64,000 nt of DNA from Embleya hyalina. Its GTDB lineage: Bacteria > Actinomycetota > Actinomycetes > Streptomycetales > Streptomycetaceae. Positions within the stretch are counted from its first letter, which is position 1. Each line of letters opens with the position of its first letter. The stretch lies in assembly GCF_003967355.1 (NCBI RefSeq), contig NZ_BIFH01000018.1, positions 274,352-338,351 of the forward strand. The letters are read 5' to 3'. The translations under genes and the position numbers were made by a program. Positions 16,459 through 25,089 of this stretch are shown here, piece by piece. The notes beneath the pieces were generated by a model. It was not told where the DNA came from. It ran no database searches and saw nothing but the letters and a program-made list of their open reading frames with translations.

Positions 16459-17491
16459 CCAGGACCTTCAGGGCGCTGCGCTCGTCCATGGCCCGGTATC
16501 CGTCGGCGATCGATTCGAGCGTGATCGCGCTGTCGAACACCGGTGAGGGGTCGAGGGTGCCGTCGAGCACGCGCGGCAACAACTCGGGGATGTAGGACCG
16601 GACGGGCGCGATGCCGCCCCGCAGGGTGAGGTTGTTCATGAACAGCGCGCCGACGTCCAGTCCCTCGCCGCTGCCGTGCGGGGCGCCCACCCATCCGATC
16701 GCGCCGCCCGGGCGCGTGACGCCGACGGCGGTACGCATCGCCTCCGCGCTGCCGACGGCCTCGATCGCCGCGTGCACACCGTGCCCGCCCGTCGCCTCGC
16801 GCACCGCCGTCACGGCCGCCTCACCGCGTTCGGTGATCGTGTCGGCGGCGCCGAACTCGCGGGCGAGGCGCAGGCGGTCCGGGTGTCGGCCCAGCGCGAT
16901 CACGTGCTCCGCGCCGAGCAGTCGGGCGGCCAGGACGGCGCACAGCCCGACCGCGCCGTCGCCGACCACGGCCACCGTCGCACCGGGTCGCGCGCCGGCG
17001 CTCACCGCCGCGTGGTGGCCGGTACCCATGACGTCGGTCAACGCCAGCAGGCCGCGCAGCAGTCGCTCGTCCGAGGCGGCCCCGGCGGGCACCTTGACCA
17101 GGGTCCCGTCGGCGAACGGCACCCGGACGCCCTCGCCCTGGCCGCCGTCGGACCCGACCGCGCCCCACATCCCGCCGTTCGTACAGGAGGTGGGCAGGCG
17201 CTCGGTACAGAACACGCAGGCCCCGTCGGACCAGGTGAACGGCGCGAGGACCAGATCGCCGGGGCGCACCGAGCGCACCCGGGAGCCGGTCGCCACGACG
17301 GTGCCGACGAATTCGTGCCCGATGCGCTGTCCGGGCACCCGGGCGGACTGCCCCCGGTAGGCCCACAGGTCGCTGCCGCACACGCATGCGCGCAGAACGT
17401 GGACCACGGCGTCGTCGGGCTGTTCCACGCGCGGGTCGGGTACGTCCTCGACCCGGATGTCATAGGGGCCGTGAATGGTGGTGGCGCGCAT
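16445..17491 (-). CDS. Zinc-dependent alcohol dehydrogenase
   Basis: 348-residue MDR alcohol dehydrogenase. Catalytic-zinc segment CVCGSDLWAYRG and GHEFVG near residues 35-65; the structural zinc loop is incomplete (ACVFCTERLPTSC: two close Cys and one distal instead of four). The NAD(P) loop is VVGDGAVGLCAVLAA. It is the last gene of a leftward group; its start lies inside the 3' end of the PaaZ-like gene (32-bp overlap). In context it could reduce the aldehyde delivered by the thioester reductase at 20689 to an alcohol, or oxidise a pathway alcohol. Confidence 0.9.
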   Translation of the reverse strand: MRATTIHGPYDIRVEDVPDPRVEQPDDAVVHVLRACVCGSDLWAYRGQSARVPGQRIGHEFVGTVVATGSRVRSVRPGDLVLAPFTWSDGACVFCTERLPTSCTNGGMWGAVGSDGGQGEGVRVPFADGTLVKVPAGAASDERLLRGLLALTDVMGTGHHAAVSAGARPGATVAVVGDGAVGLCAVLAARLLGAEHVIALGRHPDRLRLAREFGAADTITERGEAAVTAVREATGGHGVHAAIEAVGSAEAMRTAVGVTRPGGAIGWVGAPHGSGEGLDVGALFMNNLTLRGGIAPVRSYIPELLPRVLDGTLDPSPVFDSAITLESIADGYRAMDERSALKVLVTPT

Positions 17492-19502
17492 GTGTCGTGT
17501 CCTTGTCCCCGGCGTCGGTGGGCCGGTCGGCGGTGAGGGTGACGAGGTCGAAGTCGGCGACCGGTCGGGCGTTTTGGTTGACGATCTCGACATGCCAACG
17601 CACTTCGCCGTGCCGGGCACCGGGGCGGGGGGTGATCCGCCGGGCGGTCAGGGTGACGGTGAGTGCGTCGCCCGGGCGCACCGGGGCCAGGAAGCGCAGG
17701 TTCTCCAGGGCGCGGTTGGCCAGGACGGGTCCGGGTTCGGGTGGGACGAACATGCCGGCCGCGAGGGACAGCACCAGGTAGCCGTGCGCGACGATTCCGC
17801 GAAACAGCGGATGCCCGGCCGCGCCGGCCTCGTCGGTGTGCAGGTAGTAACGATCGCCGGTGAGTTCGGCGAAACGGTCGATGTCGTCCCGGGTGACCGT
17901 GCGCGGGCCGACCGTCACGGCGTCGCCGGCGCGCACCTCGCCGAGCCGGCGGCGCAGGGGGTGTGTGGGGCCGTACACGCGCGGGGCGCCCGGCTCCCAT
18001 CGGTCGGTGACCGCCGCCAGGTGCCCGGGCGAGGCCAGGACGTGCGTTCCGCTCGGTCGGCGAAGGAACGCACCGAGGTCGTCCGGGTCGTACGGAGCGC
18101 TCGGCTCGGCGGACGGCGCGTGCGGGTCGACGATCTCGACGCGGCTGTGCGTCGGCGTCAGCGCGCGGACCAGGTCGCGGGCCGTCGCGGGATCCTCGGT
18201 GACCACCCACCCGTGCAGGTCGCGACCGCCGAGGGTGAGCACGTCGCGGATGTCGGCCGAGGAGCGGTACGGCAGCAGCGTGCCGACCGGCCCGAACGCC
18301 TCCACCTCGTGCACCTCGCGGCGTCCGGGGTCGTCGGCGACCAGCAGCACCGGCGGCAGGTAGGCGCCGAACCGCCCCTCGTCGGCCACCGCGGCGATCC
18401 GCCCCGGCGTGCCGCGAATCGTCCGGGTCGCCCCGCGCAGCCGGGCGACACCGACCAGGACACGCCGTCGATGCGAAGCGTCGATCAGCGGCCCCATGCC
18501 CGCCCCGGGCGTGTCCGGGTCACCCGGTCGCACCTCGTCCAGGGCGGCGGCCACCGCCTCGGCCACCACGTCCACCAGCGGCGCCGGCACGAAGGCCCGC
18601 CGCACCGCCGCCCTCGTCTGCCCCGTGTACGCCGTTATCGCGGCCACCAGCCGATCCACGAACACCGCGAAGGCCGCCGTGCCCGGTACCCCGTCGACGC
18701 CGAGGACCGCGCAGTCCAGGGCGTCGGTGGCGAAGTCCTCGCGCGGCGCGGCCCGGAGCGTCGCGAGCCGACCGCGCACCCGCCGGGCGGTGGCCGACGT
18801 CCCGGTGAAGCCGAGCAGGTCGTGCGCGGTGAGATGGTCGGCCAGGCGGGTCGGCCCGGATACGAACTGGAGCGCCCCGTCCGGGATTTCCCCACTCTCG
18901 ACGATCCCTCGGACCAGGTGGGCCACCACCTGCGCGGTGCGGTGCGACGGCCGGACGACGACCGGCACGCCCGCGACGAACGTGTCGGCGAAGGCGCCGA
19001 GCAGGCCGGTCGCGGGCAGGCTGAAGCCGCCGATCCGCACCGCGACACCGGGCGGCGCGTCGAGCACCGACCGGCTCGCCGAACCCCGTGCCCCGGGGCC
19101 GTCGTCCACCAGGAGCCGCCCGTCCGCCGTGGCACCGCCGTCGGCCAGTCGTCGGGTGATCGCCGCGGCGCGCCGCCGCATCGCCTCCAGCCCGCCGTCG
19201 ATGTCCCGTACGGCGTCGGCCGACGAGGTGCCCAGGTGGGCGAGGAGGCGTACGAACTCCTCCCGCCGGCCCGCGAGAAGGCGGGCCAGTCGGTGCAGCG
19301 ACCGGGCCCGCTCGGCGAAGTCGGTGCCGCGCAGCGCGGGGATGCCCACCGTCCGGGCGTACGCGAAGGCCGGGGCGGCGTCGATCCCGGTCGTGGTGAC
19401 CCGGAAGACCTCGTGTCCGTGCACCGCGTGTCGGCGCGCGATCCCGCGGTCGGCGGGCGGCTGCCGGCGGCCGCACAGGTAGTGCGGCACCGGGCCGCTC
19501 AT
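17460..19502 (-). CDS. PaaZ-like fusion: degenerate ALDH plus MaoC hydratase
   Basis: 680 residues, the length of PaaZ (oxepin-CoA hydrolase / semialdehyde dehydrogenase of the phenylacetate pathway) with the same domain order: ALDH (about 1-515) then MaoC hot-dog (about 520-660). The ALDH catalytic Cys of PaaZ (in AGQKC) aligns with Arg297 (TGQTR), the general base Glu (in EADSLN) with Ala258 (ATDALD), and the NAD-site Asn with Ser161. The dehydrogenase half therefore looks dead. The hydratase dyad is kept: Asp550 and His555 in TGDRYYLH. Likely a hydratase/dehydratase or ring-opening hydrolase acting on a CoA or ACP thioester. The start overlaps the stop of the AraC fusion gene (ATGA). Confidence 0.85.
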   Translation of the reverse strand: MSGPVPHYLCGRRQPPADRGIARRHAVHGHEVFRVTTTGIDAAPAFAYARTVGIPALRGTDFAERARSLHRLARLLAGRREEFVRLLAHLGTSSADAVRDIDGGLEAMRRRAAAITRRLADGGATADGRLLVDDGPGARGSASRSVLDAPPGVAVRIGGFSLPATGLLGAFADTFVAGVPVVVRPSHRTAQVVAHLVRGIVESGEIPDGALQFVSGPTRLADHLTAHDLLGFTGTSATARRVRGRLATLRAAPREDFATDALDCAVLGVDGVPGTAAFAVFVDRLVAAITAYTGQTRAAVRRAFVPAPLVDVVAEAVAAALDEVRPGDPDTPGAGMGPLIDASHRRRVLVGVARLRGATRTIRGTPGRIAAVADEGRFGAYLPPVLLVADDPGRREVHEVEAFGPVGTLLPYRSSADIRDVLTLGGRDLHGWVVTEDPATARDLVRALTPTHSRVEIVDPHAPSAEPSAPYDPDDLGAFLRRPSGTHVLASPGHLAAVTDRWEPGAPRVYGPTHPLRRRLGEVRAGDAVTVGPRTVTRDDIDRFAELTGDRYYLHTDEAGAAGHPLFRGIVAHGYLVLSLAAGMFVPPEPGPVLANRALENLRFLAPVRPGDALTVTLTARRITPRPGARHGEVRWHVEIVNQNARPVADFDLVTLTADRPTDAGDKDTTHARHHHSRPL

Positions 19503-20497
19503 GATCGGCCCCCTTCGCCGGGCGCGCACAGGGCGGGTCGCCGTGCCGCGGGATCCGCCGGTTCGGGCGCTCCGACGTCGTTCGGCGTGAATCCGGCCCG
19601 CGCCGCAGATCGGAACACGGAAGGTGACAGCGAGTAGGTCGCCTTGAAAGTGCGCTGGAAATGACTGAGGTCCCGATAACCGACCCGCAGGCAGATGTCG
19701 GCCACCGGCAGATCGCTTTCCAGCAGGAGTGAACGCGCGAGTTCCATCCGGAGTTCCGTGACGAAATCGATGAATCTGTGACCGGTTCGTTTCTTGAAGG
19801 TCCGCGAGAAGTGGTATTTGCTCATGTGCGCGGCCCGGGCGGCCAGTCCGAGGGTCAGTTCGTTGTCGGCGAATTTCTCCCGGATGAAGGACACGGCGGA
19901 GTCGACCTGTTCCGCCACCGGGTCGGCCGCGGGGAGTTCGGCGGCGGGTGTGTTCGGCGCGTCCGCACGCAACCGGCCGGTGAACCAGAGCAGTTCCTCG
20001 ACGAAGCCGCTCAGCGTGCCGGGCGGCGGCTCGGCCCGTGCCGCACGCCGCCGCGGGACGGCGGCCGGAGGGCCGGGTACGGTCAGCGCGCTGGGGATGA
20101 CCACCGCGTCCAACGCGGCCAGCACGACCCGGAGATGGTCCACCGCGTGGGTCCCGCGCGCGGCACCCACCGAGACCAGGCCCACCGGTTTGCGCCGCAC
20201 CGGGCCGCCGGCCAGGTGGTCGAGGGCGAGTTTGATCTCGCCGGAAAAGGAGTTGTTGCGTACGGCGGTCAACAACACCAGCGCGTGGGCGCCGGCCGCC
20301 GAGGCGCGAAGTCGCTCGCGGGGTACGGCGTCACGGCCGGCCGGCCCGACCCGAAGCCACTCGGGTCGACGGCCGGCGACCGTGCCGATCATGGTGTCCA
20401 GGCCCGGAAGGAGCCGTGTTCCGTCGAAGGAATGCTCCGGAGTGTCACTGACGATGAGAACGGCAGGAGGAATCGTTAATGCGAACCGCTGAACCAT
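19499..20497 (-). CDS. Flavodoxin-like/FMN-reductase domain fused to AraC regulator
   Basis: 332 residues. Residues about 10-175 follow the NADPH-dependent FMN reductase pattern: IVSDTPEHS in place of the FMN loop GSxRxxS, ALVLLTAVRNNSFSGEIKLA, then KPVGLVSVGAARGTHAVDHL. Residues about 199-300 form a double AraC HTH (LGLAARAAHMSKYHFSRTF and VADICLRVGYRDLSHFQRTF). I know of no standard family with this architecture. It may sense a flavin, redox state or pathway intermediate. ATG at 20497 follows GGGGAG. It is coupled to the PaaZ-like gene downstream and lies within the cluster, so it is the probable cluster regulator. Confidence 0.85.
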   Translation of the reverse strand: MVQRFALTIPPAVLIVSDTPEHSFDGTRLLPGLDTMIGTVAGRRPEWLRVGPAGRDAVPRERLRASAAGAHALVLLTAVRNNSFSGEIKLALDHLAGGPVRRKPVGLVSVGAARGTHAVDHLRVVLAALDAVVIPSALTVPGPPAAVPRRRAARAEPPPGTLSGFVEELLWFTGRLRADAPNTPAAELPAADPVAEQVDSAVSFIREKFADNELTLGLAARAAHMSKYHFSRTFKKRTGHRFIDFVTELRMELARSLLLESDLPVADICLRVGYRDLSHFQRTFKATYSLSPSVFRSAARAGFTPNDVGAPEPADPAARRPALCAPGEGGRS

Positions 20498-20688
20498 GAT
20501 CGAGCTCCCCGTGGATCGTGTCTCGAGAAGACTAGGGAGACGCGCGTCAAGGCCGTGTGAGCGTTGTCCGCGGCCCAGTCGGTTGTTCCTTACGCCGACG
20601 ATACGAATCGGCCGGTCGGCGCGTCGGTCGAATGGGCGGGACGGGAAACGGCCGAAATCCCGATCGTTGCCGAAAATTCGGTGGACCG

Positions 20689-21921
20689 TCATGCCGGGAA
20701 TCGTGGTGCGGCGGCCGGCAGGAAACCCACCGACTCGAAGTAGTCGAGATGGGCGTCGATCAGCCCGCCGTCGAGCGGCGGGCACCCGACGCCGGTCTCG
20801 TCCGCCTCGGCCGGATCGCCCCGCGGGTCGGCGACGGGCGGTCGAGCGGTTCCGTCGAGCAGCGCCCGGTACGACGTCAGCAGCAGGCTCGCCCGGGTGA
20901 GCGCGCCGTCGTGCCCGTGCCGCGCGTCCCACAGCCGCGCGCACCACTCGTCGGGCGGTACCACGGCGAGGGGGAAGCGCCGCGCCACGTGTTCGAGCAG
21001 CGTGCGCAGCGGCATCGCGGCGGAGTTGAGCAGATAACGCACGGGTGCGCCGGACGGGATGTCGGGGTGCCGACGCACGATGGCACGCGCCACATGGTCC
21101 ACGGGTGTGAAGGACACCCGGGAGGCGGCGGCGTCGGGCACCGCCCCCAGGAGCACCACCGCGCGTACGAGATTCCAGATGGCGTCGTCGAGTTGGCACG
21201 CGCCCGTGACCGAGTGGCCGCCGATCCGCCCGGGGCGGTACACGGCGACCGGCACACCCCGCTCGCCGGCCTGGTGCACCAGCCGCTCCGCGACCCATTT
21301 GCTCGTGACGTAGCCGGTCGCTCCCGGCCCGGACGGCGGGGGTCGCCCGGCGGGATCGGCCGGGTCGCCGGACAGCGCGGCGGTGGAGACGAAGTGCACC
21401 GGCTTGACGTGGTCCGCACAGGCCAGCCGCAACACCTCGGCGGTACCGCGCACATTGGCGTCCCGCAACGGCGCGTAGCCCGCGACGTGCCCGACCCGCG
21501 CCCCGCAGTGCTGCACGACGTCGACACGTTCGGCGAGTCTGGACCACGATCGTGGGGCCAGACCCAGGCGCGGCCGGGTCAGGTCGCCCGCGACCGGGAC
21601 GATCCGGGCGGCCGTGTCGGTGTCCCACAGCAGGTAGCGCCGCATCGTCTCCTGGAGGCGTCGGCGCGCGTGTTGCGGGCTGTCGGCGCGGACCAGGCAC
21701 CACACGTCGTCGTCGGTGCGGTCCAGGAGTTCGCGCAGGAGGAAGGCGCCGAGGAAGCCGGTCCCGCCGGTGAGCAGGACCCGGCGGTCGGACGTGGGCC
21801 GTCGCGGGGCGGACGGGGCGGTCGGGACGATGTCCGGGTCCAGCAGCGCGTCCGCGCGCGGATCCGCGCCGCGTGCCGCCGGGCCGGTTCGGGTGGGGTC
21901 GGGGACGGCGTCGCGGATCAC
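20689..21921 (-). CDS. Free-standing thioester reductase (SDR_e)
   Basis: 410-residue extended SDR resembling the C-terminal reductase domains of NRPS/PKS and carboxylic acid reductases. TGGTGFLG (51-58) binds NADPH; Thr180 (FVSTAA), Tyr204 and Lys208 (GYVTSKWVAE) are the catalytic triad. The first 45 residues are a Pro/Arg-rich extension. It should release an ACP-bound acyl chain as aldehyde (or alcohol after a second round). GTG start overlaps the stop of the transacylase gene. No thioesterase is present in the cluster, which supports reductive release. Confidence 0.9.
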   Translation of the reverse strand: MIRDAVPDPTRTGPAARGADPRADALLDPDIVPTAPSAPRRPTSDRRVLLTGGTGFLGAFLLRELLDRTDDDVWCLVRADSPQHARRRLQETMRRYLLWDTDTAARIVPVAGDLTRPRLGLAPRSWSRLAERVDVVQHCGARVGHVAGYAPLRDANVRGTAEVLRLACADHVKPVHFVSTAALSGDPADPAGRPPPSGPGATGYVTSKWVAERLVHQAGERGVPVAVYRPGRIGGHSVTGACQLDDAIWNLVRAVVLLGAVPDAAASRVSFTPVDHVARAIVRRHPDIPSGAPVRYLLNSAAMPLRTLLEHVARRFPLAVVPPDEWCARLWDARHGHDGALTRASLLLTSYRALLDGTARPPVADPRGDPAEADETGVGCPPLDGGLIDAHLDYFESVGFLPAAAPRFPA

Positions 21922-22856
21922 GCGAGGCCGCCCGCGCGTTCGCGGCGGTCGGCCGGATTCGGCGCCGTCGAGCCCGCGGCCGCTTCGCCGACGCCGACGA
22001 AGGGCATCGTGCGATCCCGGCGGCCGAGTCGGAGCAGGGTGTCCCCGGGGCCCGCGTCGATCAGTCCGGGCACGCCCAACTCGCGCACCGTGCGCAGCGC
22101 CTCGTGCCAGCGGACCGGCAACACCAGTCCCCGCGCCAGCCGTTCGCGCACCTCGTCCGGGTCGGTGTGCGCCCGTGCGTCGATCGCCGAGACGAACCGC
22201 GCGGTGCCCGGGCGAAAACGCACGGCCGCCAGCCGGGCGCGCCAATCCGGGACCGCGTCCATCATGAGCGGACTGTGGAAACCCCCGGCGATGGGCAACG
22301 GCTCCGCGCGCAGGCACAGTTCGGCGGCCAGCCGCACCGTCTCGCGCACGGCCGCCGGGTCGCCGGACAACACCACCTGGCGCGCGCTGTTCAGGCCGGC
22401 GATCTCCAGGAGGCCGCCGCGCTCGGCCAGTACGCGGCGGCGCAGCCACTCGATGTCGGCCGGCCCGGCGCCCACCACGGCGACCATGGCGCCCGGCCGG
22501 CGGAGGTTCTGCGCCCGGCACAGCGCGCCCCGTGCGAGCGCCAGGTCGAACGCGTCGCGGGTGTCCAGGAATCCGGCGCACGCGGCGGCGGTCAGTTCGC
22601 CGAGGCTGTGTCCGACCGTCACCGCCGGCCGGGCGGCCGGTCCGAAGGCGGCCTCGACGGCGGCGATGCCCGCGGCGCACATGGCCGGCTGGTTGACGGC
22701 CGTGTCGGCCAGGTCCAAGGCGCCCGGGTCGGCCGCGTCGAAGGTGTCGAGCAGCCGGGCCACGAGCGGGTGCCGGCGGTGCGTGCGCAGGGCCCCGGCG
22801 AGGACGGCGGCCTTGCCGCCCTGGCCGGGGAAGGCGATGCCGAAAGTGGTGGTCAC
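21918..22856 (-). CDS. Malonyl-CoA:ACP transacylase (FabD-like)
   Basis: 312-residue acyltransferase. PGQGG at 10-14, the nucleophile Ser84 in GHSLGE, Arg109 in LARG (carboxylate contact in malonyl-specific enzymes) and His194 in GGFHSPLM are all in place. It loads malonyl units on the cluster ACPs. Clusters of type II PKS often borrow this enzyme from fatty acid synthesis, so a dedicated copy is notable. GTG start overlaps the FAD-oxidoreductase stop. Confidence 0.92.
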   Translation of the reverse strand: MTTTFGIAFPGQGGKAAVLAGALRTHRRHPLVARLLDTFDAADPGALDLADTAVNQPAMCAAGIAAVEAAFGPAARPAVTVGHSLGELTAAACAGFLDTRDAFDLALARGALCRAQNLRRPGAMVAVVGAGPADIEWLRRRVLAERGGLLEIAGLNSARQVVLSGDPAAVRETVRLAAELCLRAEPLPIAGGFHSPLMMDAVPDWRARLAAVRFRPGTARFVSAIDARAHTDPDEVRERLARGLVLPVRWHEALRTVRELGVPGLIDAGPGDTLLRLGRRDRTMPFVGVGEAAAGSTAPNPADRRERAGGLA

Positions 22857-24031
22857 GCGGATACCCGCCCCTCTTGGAGTACGTCCGTCGGATCCGGCGC
22901 GGGCCCGGCCGCCCGGTCCAGGAACAGCCGGGTCAGCGCCGGGTCGTCGGCGATCGCGGCCAGCCGTTCCCGCCCTCGATCGGGGCGCAGCCGGGCGAGC
23001 GCGAGGGCGTCGGCGTAGCGGTCGGCGAGCAACCGGTCCCGGTGCCGGGCGAAGCGCCGCAACGCCGCCCGCAGGAGCGGTTCGTCCCGCAGGTCGGCGC
23101 CCACGCAGGCGGCGAGCAGGGCGGCCTGCCGAAAGGCCGAGGTGATGCCGTCGGCGGTGATCGAGTCCTTGTGGTGGCCGGCGTCGCCGACCAGGGCCCA
23201 GCCCGGTCCGGACGCGCCGCGGAAGAAGTTGAGTTGGGTGCCGCAGCCGAAGAGCCGCTCCACCCGGGTACCGGCCCGGGCCCGTTCGGACAACTCGGGC
23301 GCGGCCGCGGCGAGGCCGGCGAGGTAGCCGGCCTCGGGGCGGGCCCGCAGGGACGCGTACGCGGCCTGCGGGCGGTAGACGCCGATCAGCGTGCGACCGT
23401 CGTTGGTCGGCACGCAGCCCACCCAGTGTCCGCGCACGGCGTACGCCTCGAACCGGTCCGCGGGCACCCCCTCCCAGTAGCCGTAGTAGACGCAACTGAG
23501 CACGGGGTTCTCCCGGGTCACCGGGGCCCGGACCGCGTCCGCCACGACGGACCGCATGCCGTCCGCGCCGACGACGAGCGCGGCGGCGTCGGTGCCGGTG
23601 TTCGCCCCGGCGCGCCAGCGCACGCCGACGGCCCGGTCGCCGTCGAAGAGCACGTCCGTCACCGCGCAGTGCTCGCGGAACTCCACGCCCGCGGCGATCG
23701 CGGCCTCGGCGAGCACGGTGTCGAGCAGATACCGGCGCGGTGCGTAGGCCGCGTCGATGCCCCGGATCGGGGTCGGCGCGCCCGCCAGGGTCACCTCTCC
23801 CAGGCGGTGCGTCGCGGCCGTGATCGGCGGGCAGCCGGTGGCCGTGACCCGATCGAGTACACCCCACGCGTCGAGCAGGGCCACGCCCGGCTGGTGGATG
23901 TACAGGGTGGACAGGGTGTCGCGCGGAAACCGGGCCCGTTCCAGCATCAGGACGCGGTATCCGGCGCGGGCGAACAGCATGGCCGTCGGCGCGCCCGCGC
24001 AGCGGGCACCGACGACGATCACGTCGTACAT
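22853..24031 (-). CDS. FAD-dependent oxidoreductase/monooxygenase
   Basis: 392 residues with the GR2-type FAD fold: VVGARCAGAPTAMLFARAG at the N-terminus (Rossmann loop) and GWALVGDAGHHKD with ADGITSAFRQA (FAD ribityl/pyrophosphate contacts) near residues 285-315. It resembles geranylgeranyl-reductase/aromatic-hydroxylase-like proteins. The WxWxIP motif of tryptophan-type halogenases is absent. It may hydroxylate the aryl starter or add/remove a double bond. ATG 24031 gives the flavin loop at the normal distance; an in-frame ATG 27 bp upstream is less likely. Confidence 0.85.
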   Translation of the reverse strand: MYDVIVVGARCAGAPTAMLFARAGYRVLMLERARFPRDTLSTLYIHQPGVALLDAWGVLDRVTATGCPPITAATHRLGEVTLAGAPTPIRGIDAAYAPRRYLLDTVLAEAAIAAGVEFREHCAVTDVLFDGDRAVGVRWRAGANTGTDAAALVVGADGMRSVVADAVRAPVTRENPVLSCVYYGYWEGVPADRFEAYAVRGHWVGCVPTNDGRTLIGVYRPQAAYASLRARPEAGYLAGLAAAAPELSERARAGTRVERLFGCGTQLNFFRGASGPGWALVGDAGHHKDSITADGITSAFRQAALLAACVGADLRDEPLLRAALRRFARHRDRLLADRYADALALARLRPDRGRERLAAIADDPALTRLFLDRAAGPAPDPTDVLQEGRVSA

Positions 24032-24089
24032 CGCGAACTCCTCGCTCCCGAACGCCACGTGTCGGGCCGCTCGGGGGTCGGGTGGGCGG

Positions 24090-24836
24090 TCACAGGAGCA
24101 ACCCGCCGTCCACCCCGATCACTTGGCCGTTGATGTAGCGGGCCCGGTCCGAGGCCAGGAACGAGACCAGGTCGGCGACCTCCTCGGGGGTGCCCGGGCG
24201 ACGCAGCGGGACGCGGTCGACGATGGATGCCCGGGCGGCGTCCGGCAGTTCGGCGGTCAGGTCGGTGCCGATCAGGCCGGGGGCGACCACGTTGGAGCGC
24301 ACGCCGAAGCGGCCGAGTTCCCGGGCCAGCGAGGTGGTGAAGCCGACGATGCCCGCCTTGGACGCGGCGTAGTTGCTCTGTCCGGCGCTGCCGTGCGCGG
24401 CGGCGATCGAGGACAGCGTGAGGATGCAGCCGGCGCCGTGCCGCATCAGCGCGAGGGCGGCGGCGCGGCAGACGTGATAGGTGCCGTCCAGGTTGGTGCG
24501 GATCACCTCGTCCCAGTCGTCGTCGGACATCCGCGCCAGCGGCCCGTCGCGCACGATGCCGGCACACGTGACCAGGGTCGACAGCGGTCCCGGGAGCGCG
24601 TCGGCGACGGCGACGAGGGCGCGGGCCTCGTGCGGGTCGCGGACGTCGGCCCGGTGGGCCACGACGGTGGCGCCGGCCGCGCCGGCCTCGGCGACGACCT
24701 CCGCCGCGGCGTCCGGTCGGGATCGGTGGCAGAAGACGACGTCGAAGCCGTCCTCGGCCAACCGCTTCACCACGGCCCGGCCGATGCCGCGTGATCCGCC
24801 GGTCACCACCGCGACCGGTCGGGTGGTGCGCGCCAT
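24090..24836 (-). CDS. 3-oxoacyl-ACP reductase (FabG-like ketoreductase)
   Basis: 248-residue classical SDR: TGGSRGIGRAV (NADPH loop), Ser in TLSSIAAAHG, Tyr and Lys in YAASKAG, and a DGGLLL C-terminus. It reduces beta-ketoacyl-ACP to beta-hydroxyacyl-ACP. It starts 1 bp after the ACP gene ends. Together with the MaoC domain at 17460 it would give conjugated double bonds during chain extension. Confidence 0.93.
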   Translation of the reverse strand: MARTTRPVAVVTGGSRGIGRAVVKRLAEDGFDVVFCHRSRPDAAAEVVAEAGAAGATVVAHRADVRDPHEARALVAVADALPGPLSTLVTCAGIVRDGPLARMSDDDWDEVIRTNLDGTYHVCRAAALALMRHGAGCILTLSSIAAAHGSAGQSNYAASKAGIVGFTTSLARELGRFGVRSNVVAPGLIGTDLTAELPDAARASIVDRVPLRRPGTPEEVADLVSFLASDRARYINGQVIGVDGGLLL

Positions 24837-24837
24837 G

Positions 24838-25089
24838 TCAGGCCGTCCCGAGTCGGGCCGACAGGACCGCGTGTACGGCGTTCACCGAGGTGAGTTCGGC
24901 GAATTCGGCCTCGGCGAGCCGGACCCCGTAGCGCTTCTCCAACTGCACCACGAGTTCCATGGTGGTGAGCGAGTCGATGCCCAGGTCGACGGCGAACTCG
25001 GCGTCGTAGGGCAGTAGTTCGTCGGTGAGTTCGAGTTCTTCGACGAAGAAGTCGCGCAGTTCCTCGCGGGTGGGCGCGGGCTTGGTCAT
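24838..25089 (-). CDS. Acyl carrier protein
   Basis: 83 residues with the phosphopantetheine site Ser40 in DLGIDSLTTMEL. Length and pattern are those of a discrete type II ACP. ATG overlaps the stop of the ketosynthase-like gene upstream (ATGA). No phosphopantetheinyl transferase is encoded in the window, so a housekeeping one must serve it. Confidence 0.93.
   Translation of the reverse strand: MTKPAPTREELRDFFVEELELTDELLPYDAEFAVDLGIDSLTTMELVVQLEKRYGVRLAEAEFAELTSVNAVHAVLSARLGTA

Noticed and set aside
17460-19502. Complete tropone/tropolone pathway
   Set aside because: The PaaZ-like protein fits the idea, but no phenylacetyl-CoA epoxidase (PaaABCE), isomerase PaaG or ligase PaaK is encoded in the window.
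22853-24031. Flavin-dependent halogenase
   Set aside because: The FAD motifs fit the broader family, but the WxWxIP motif is missing, so halogenation is not supported.
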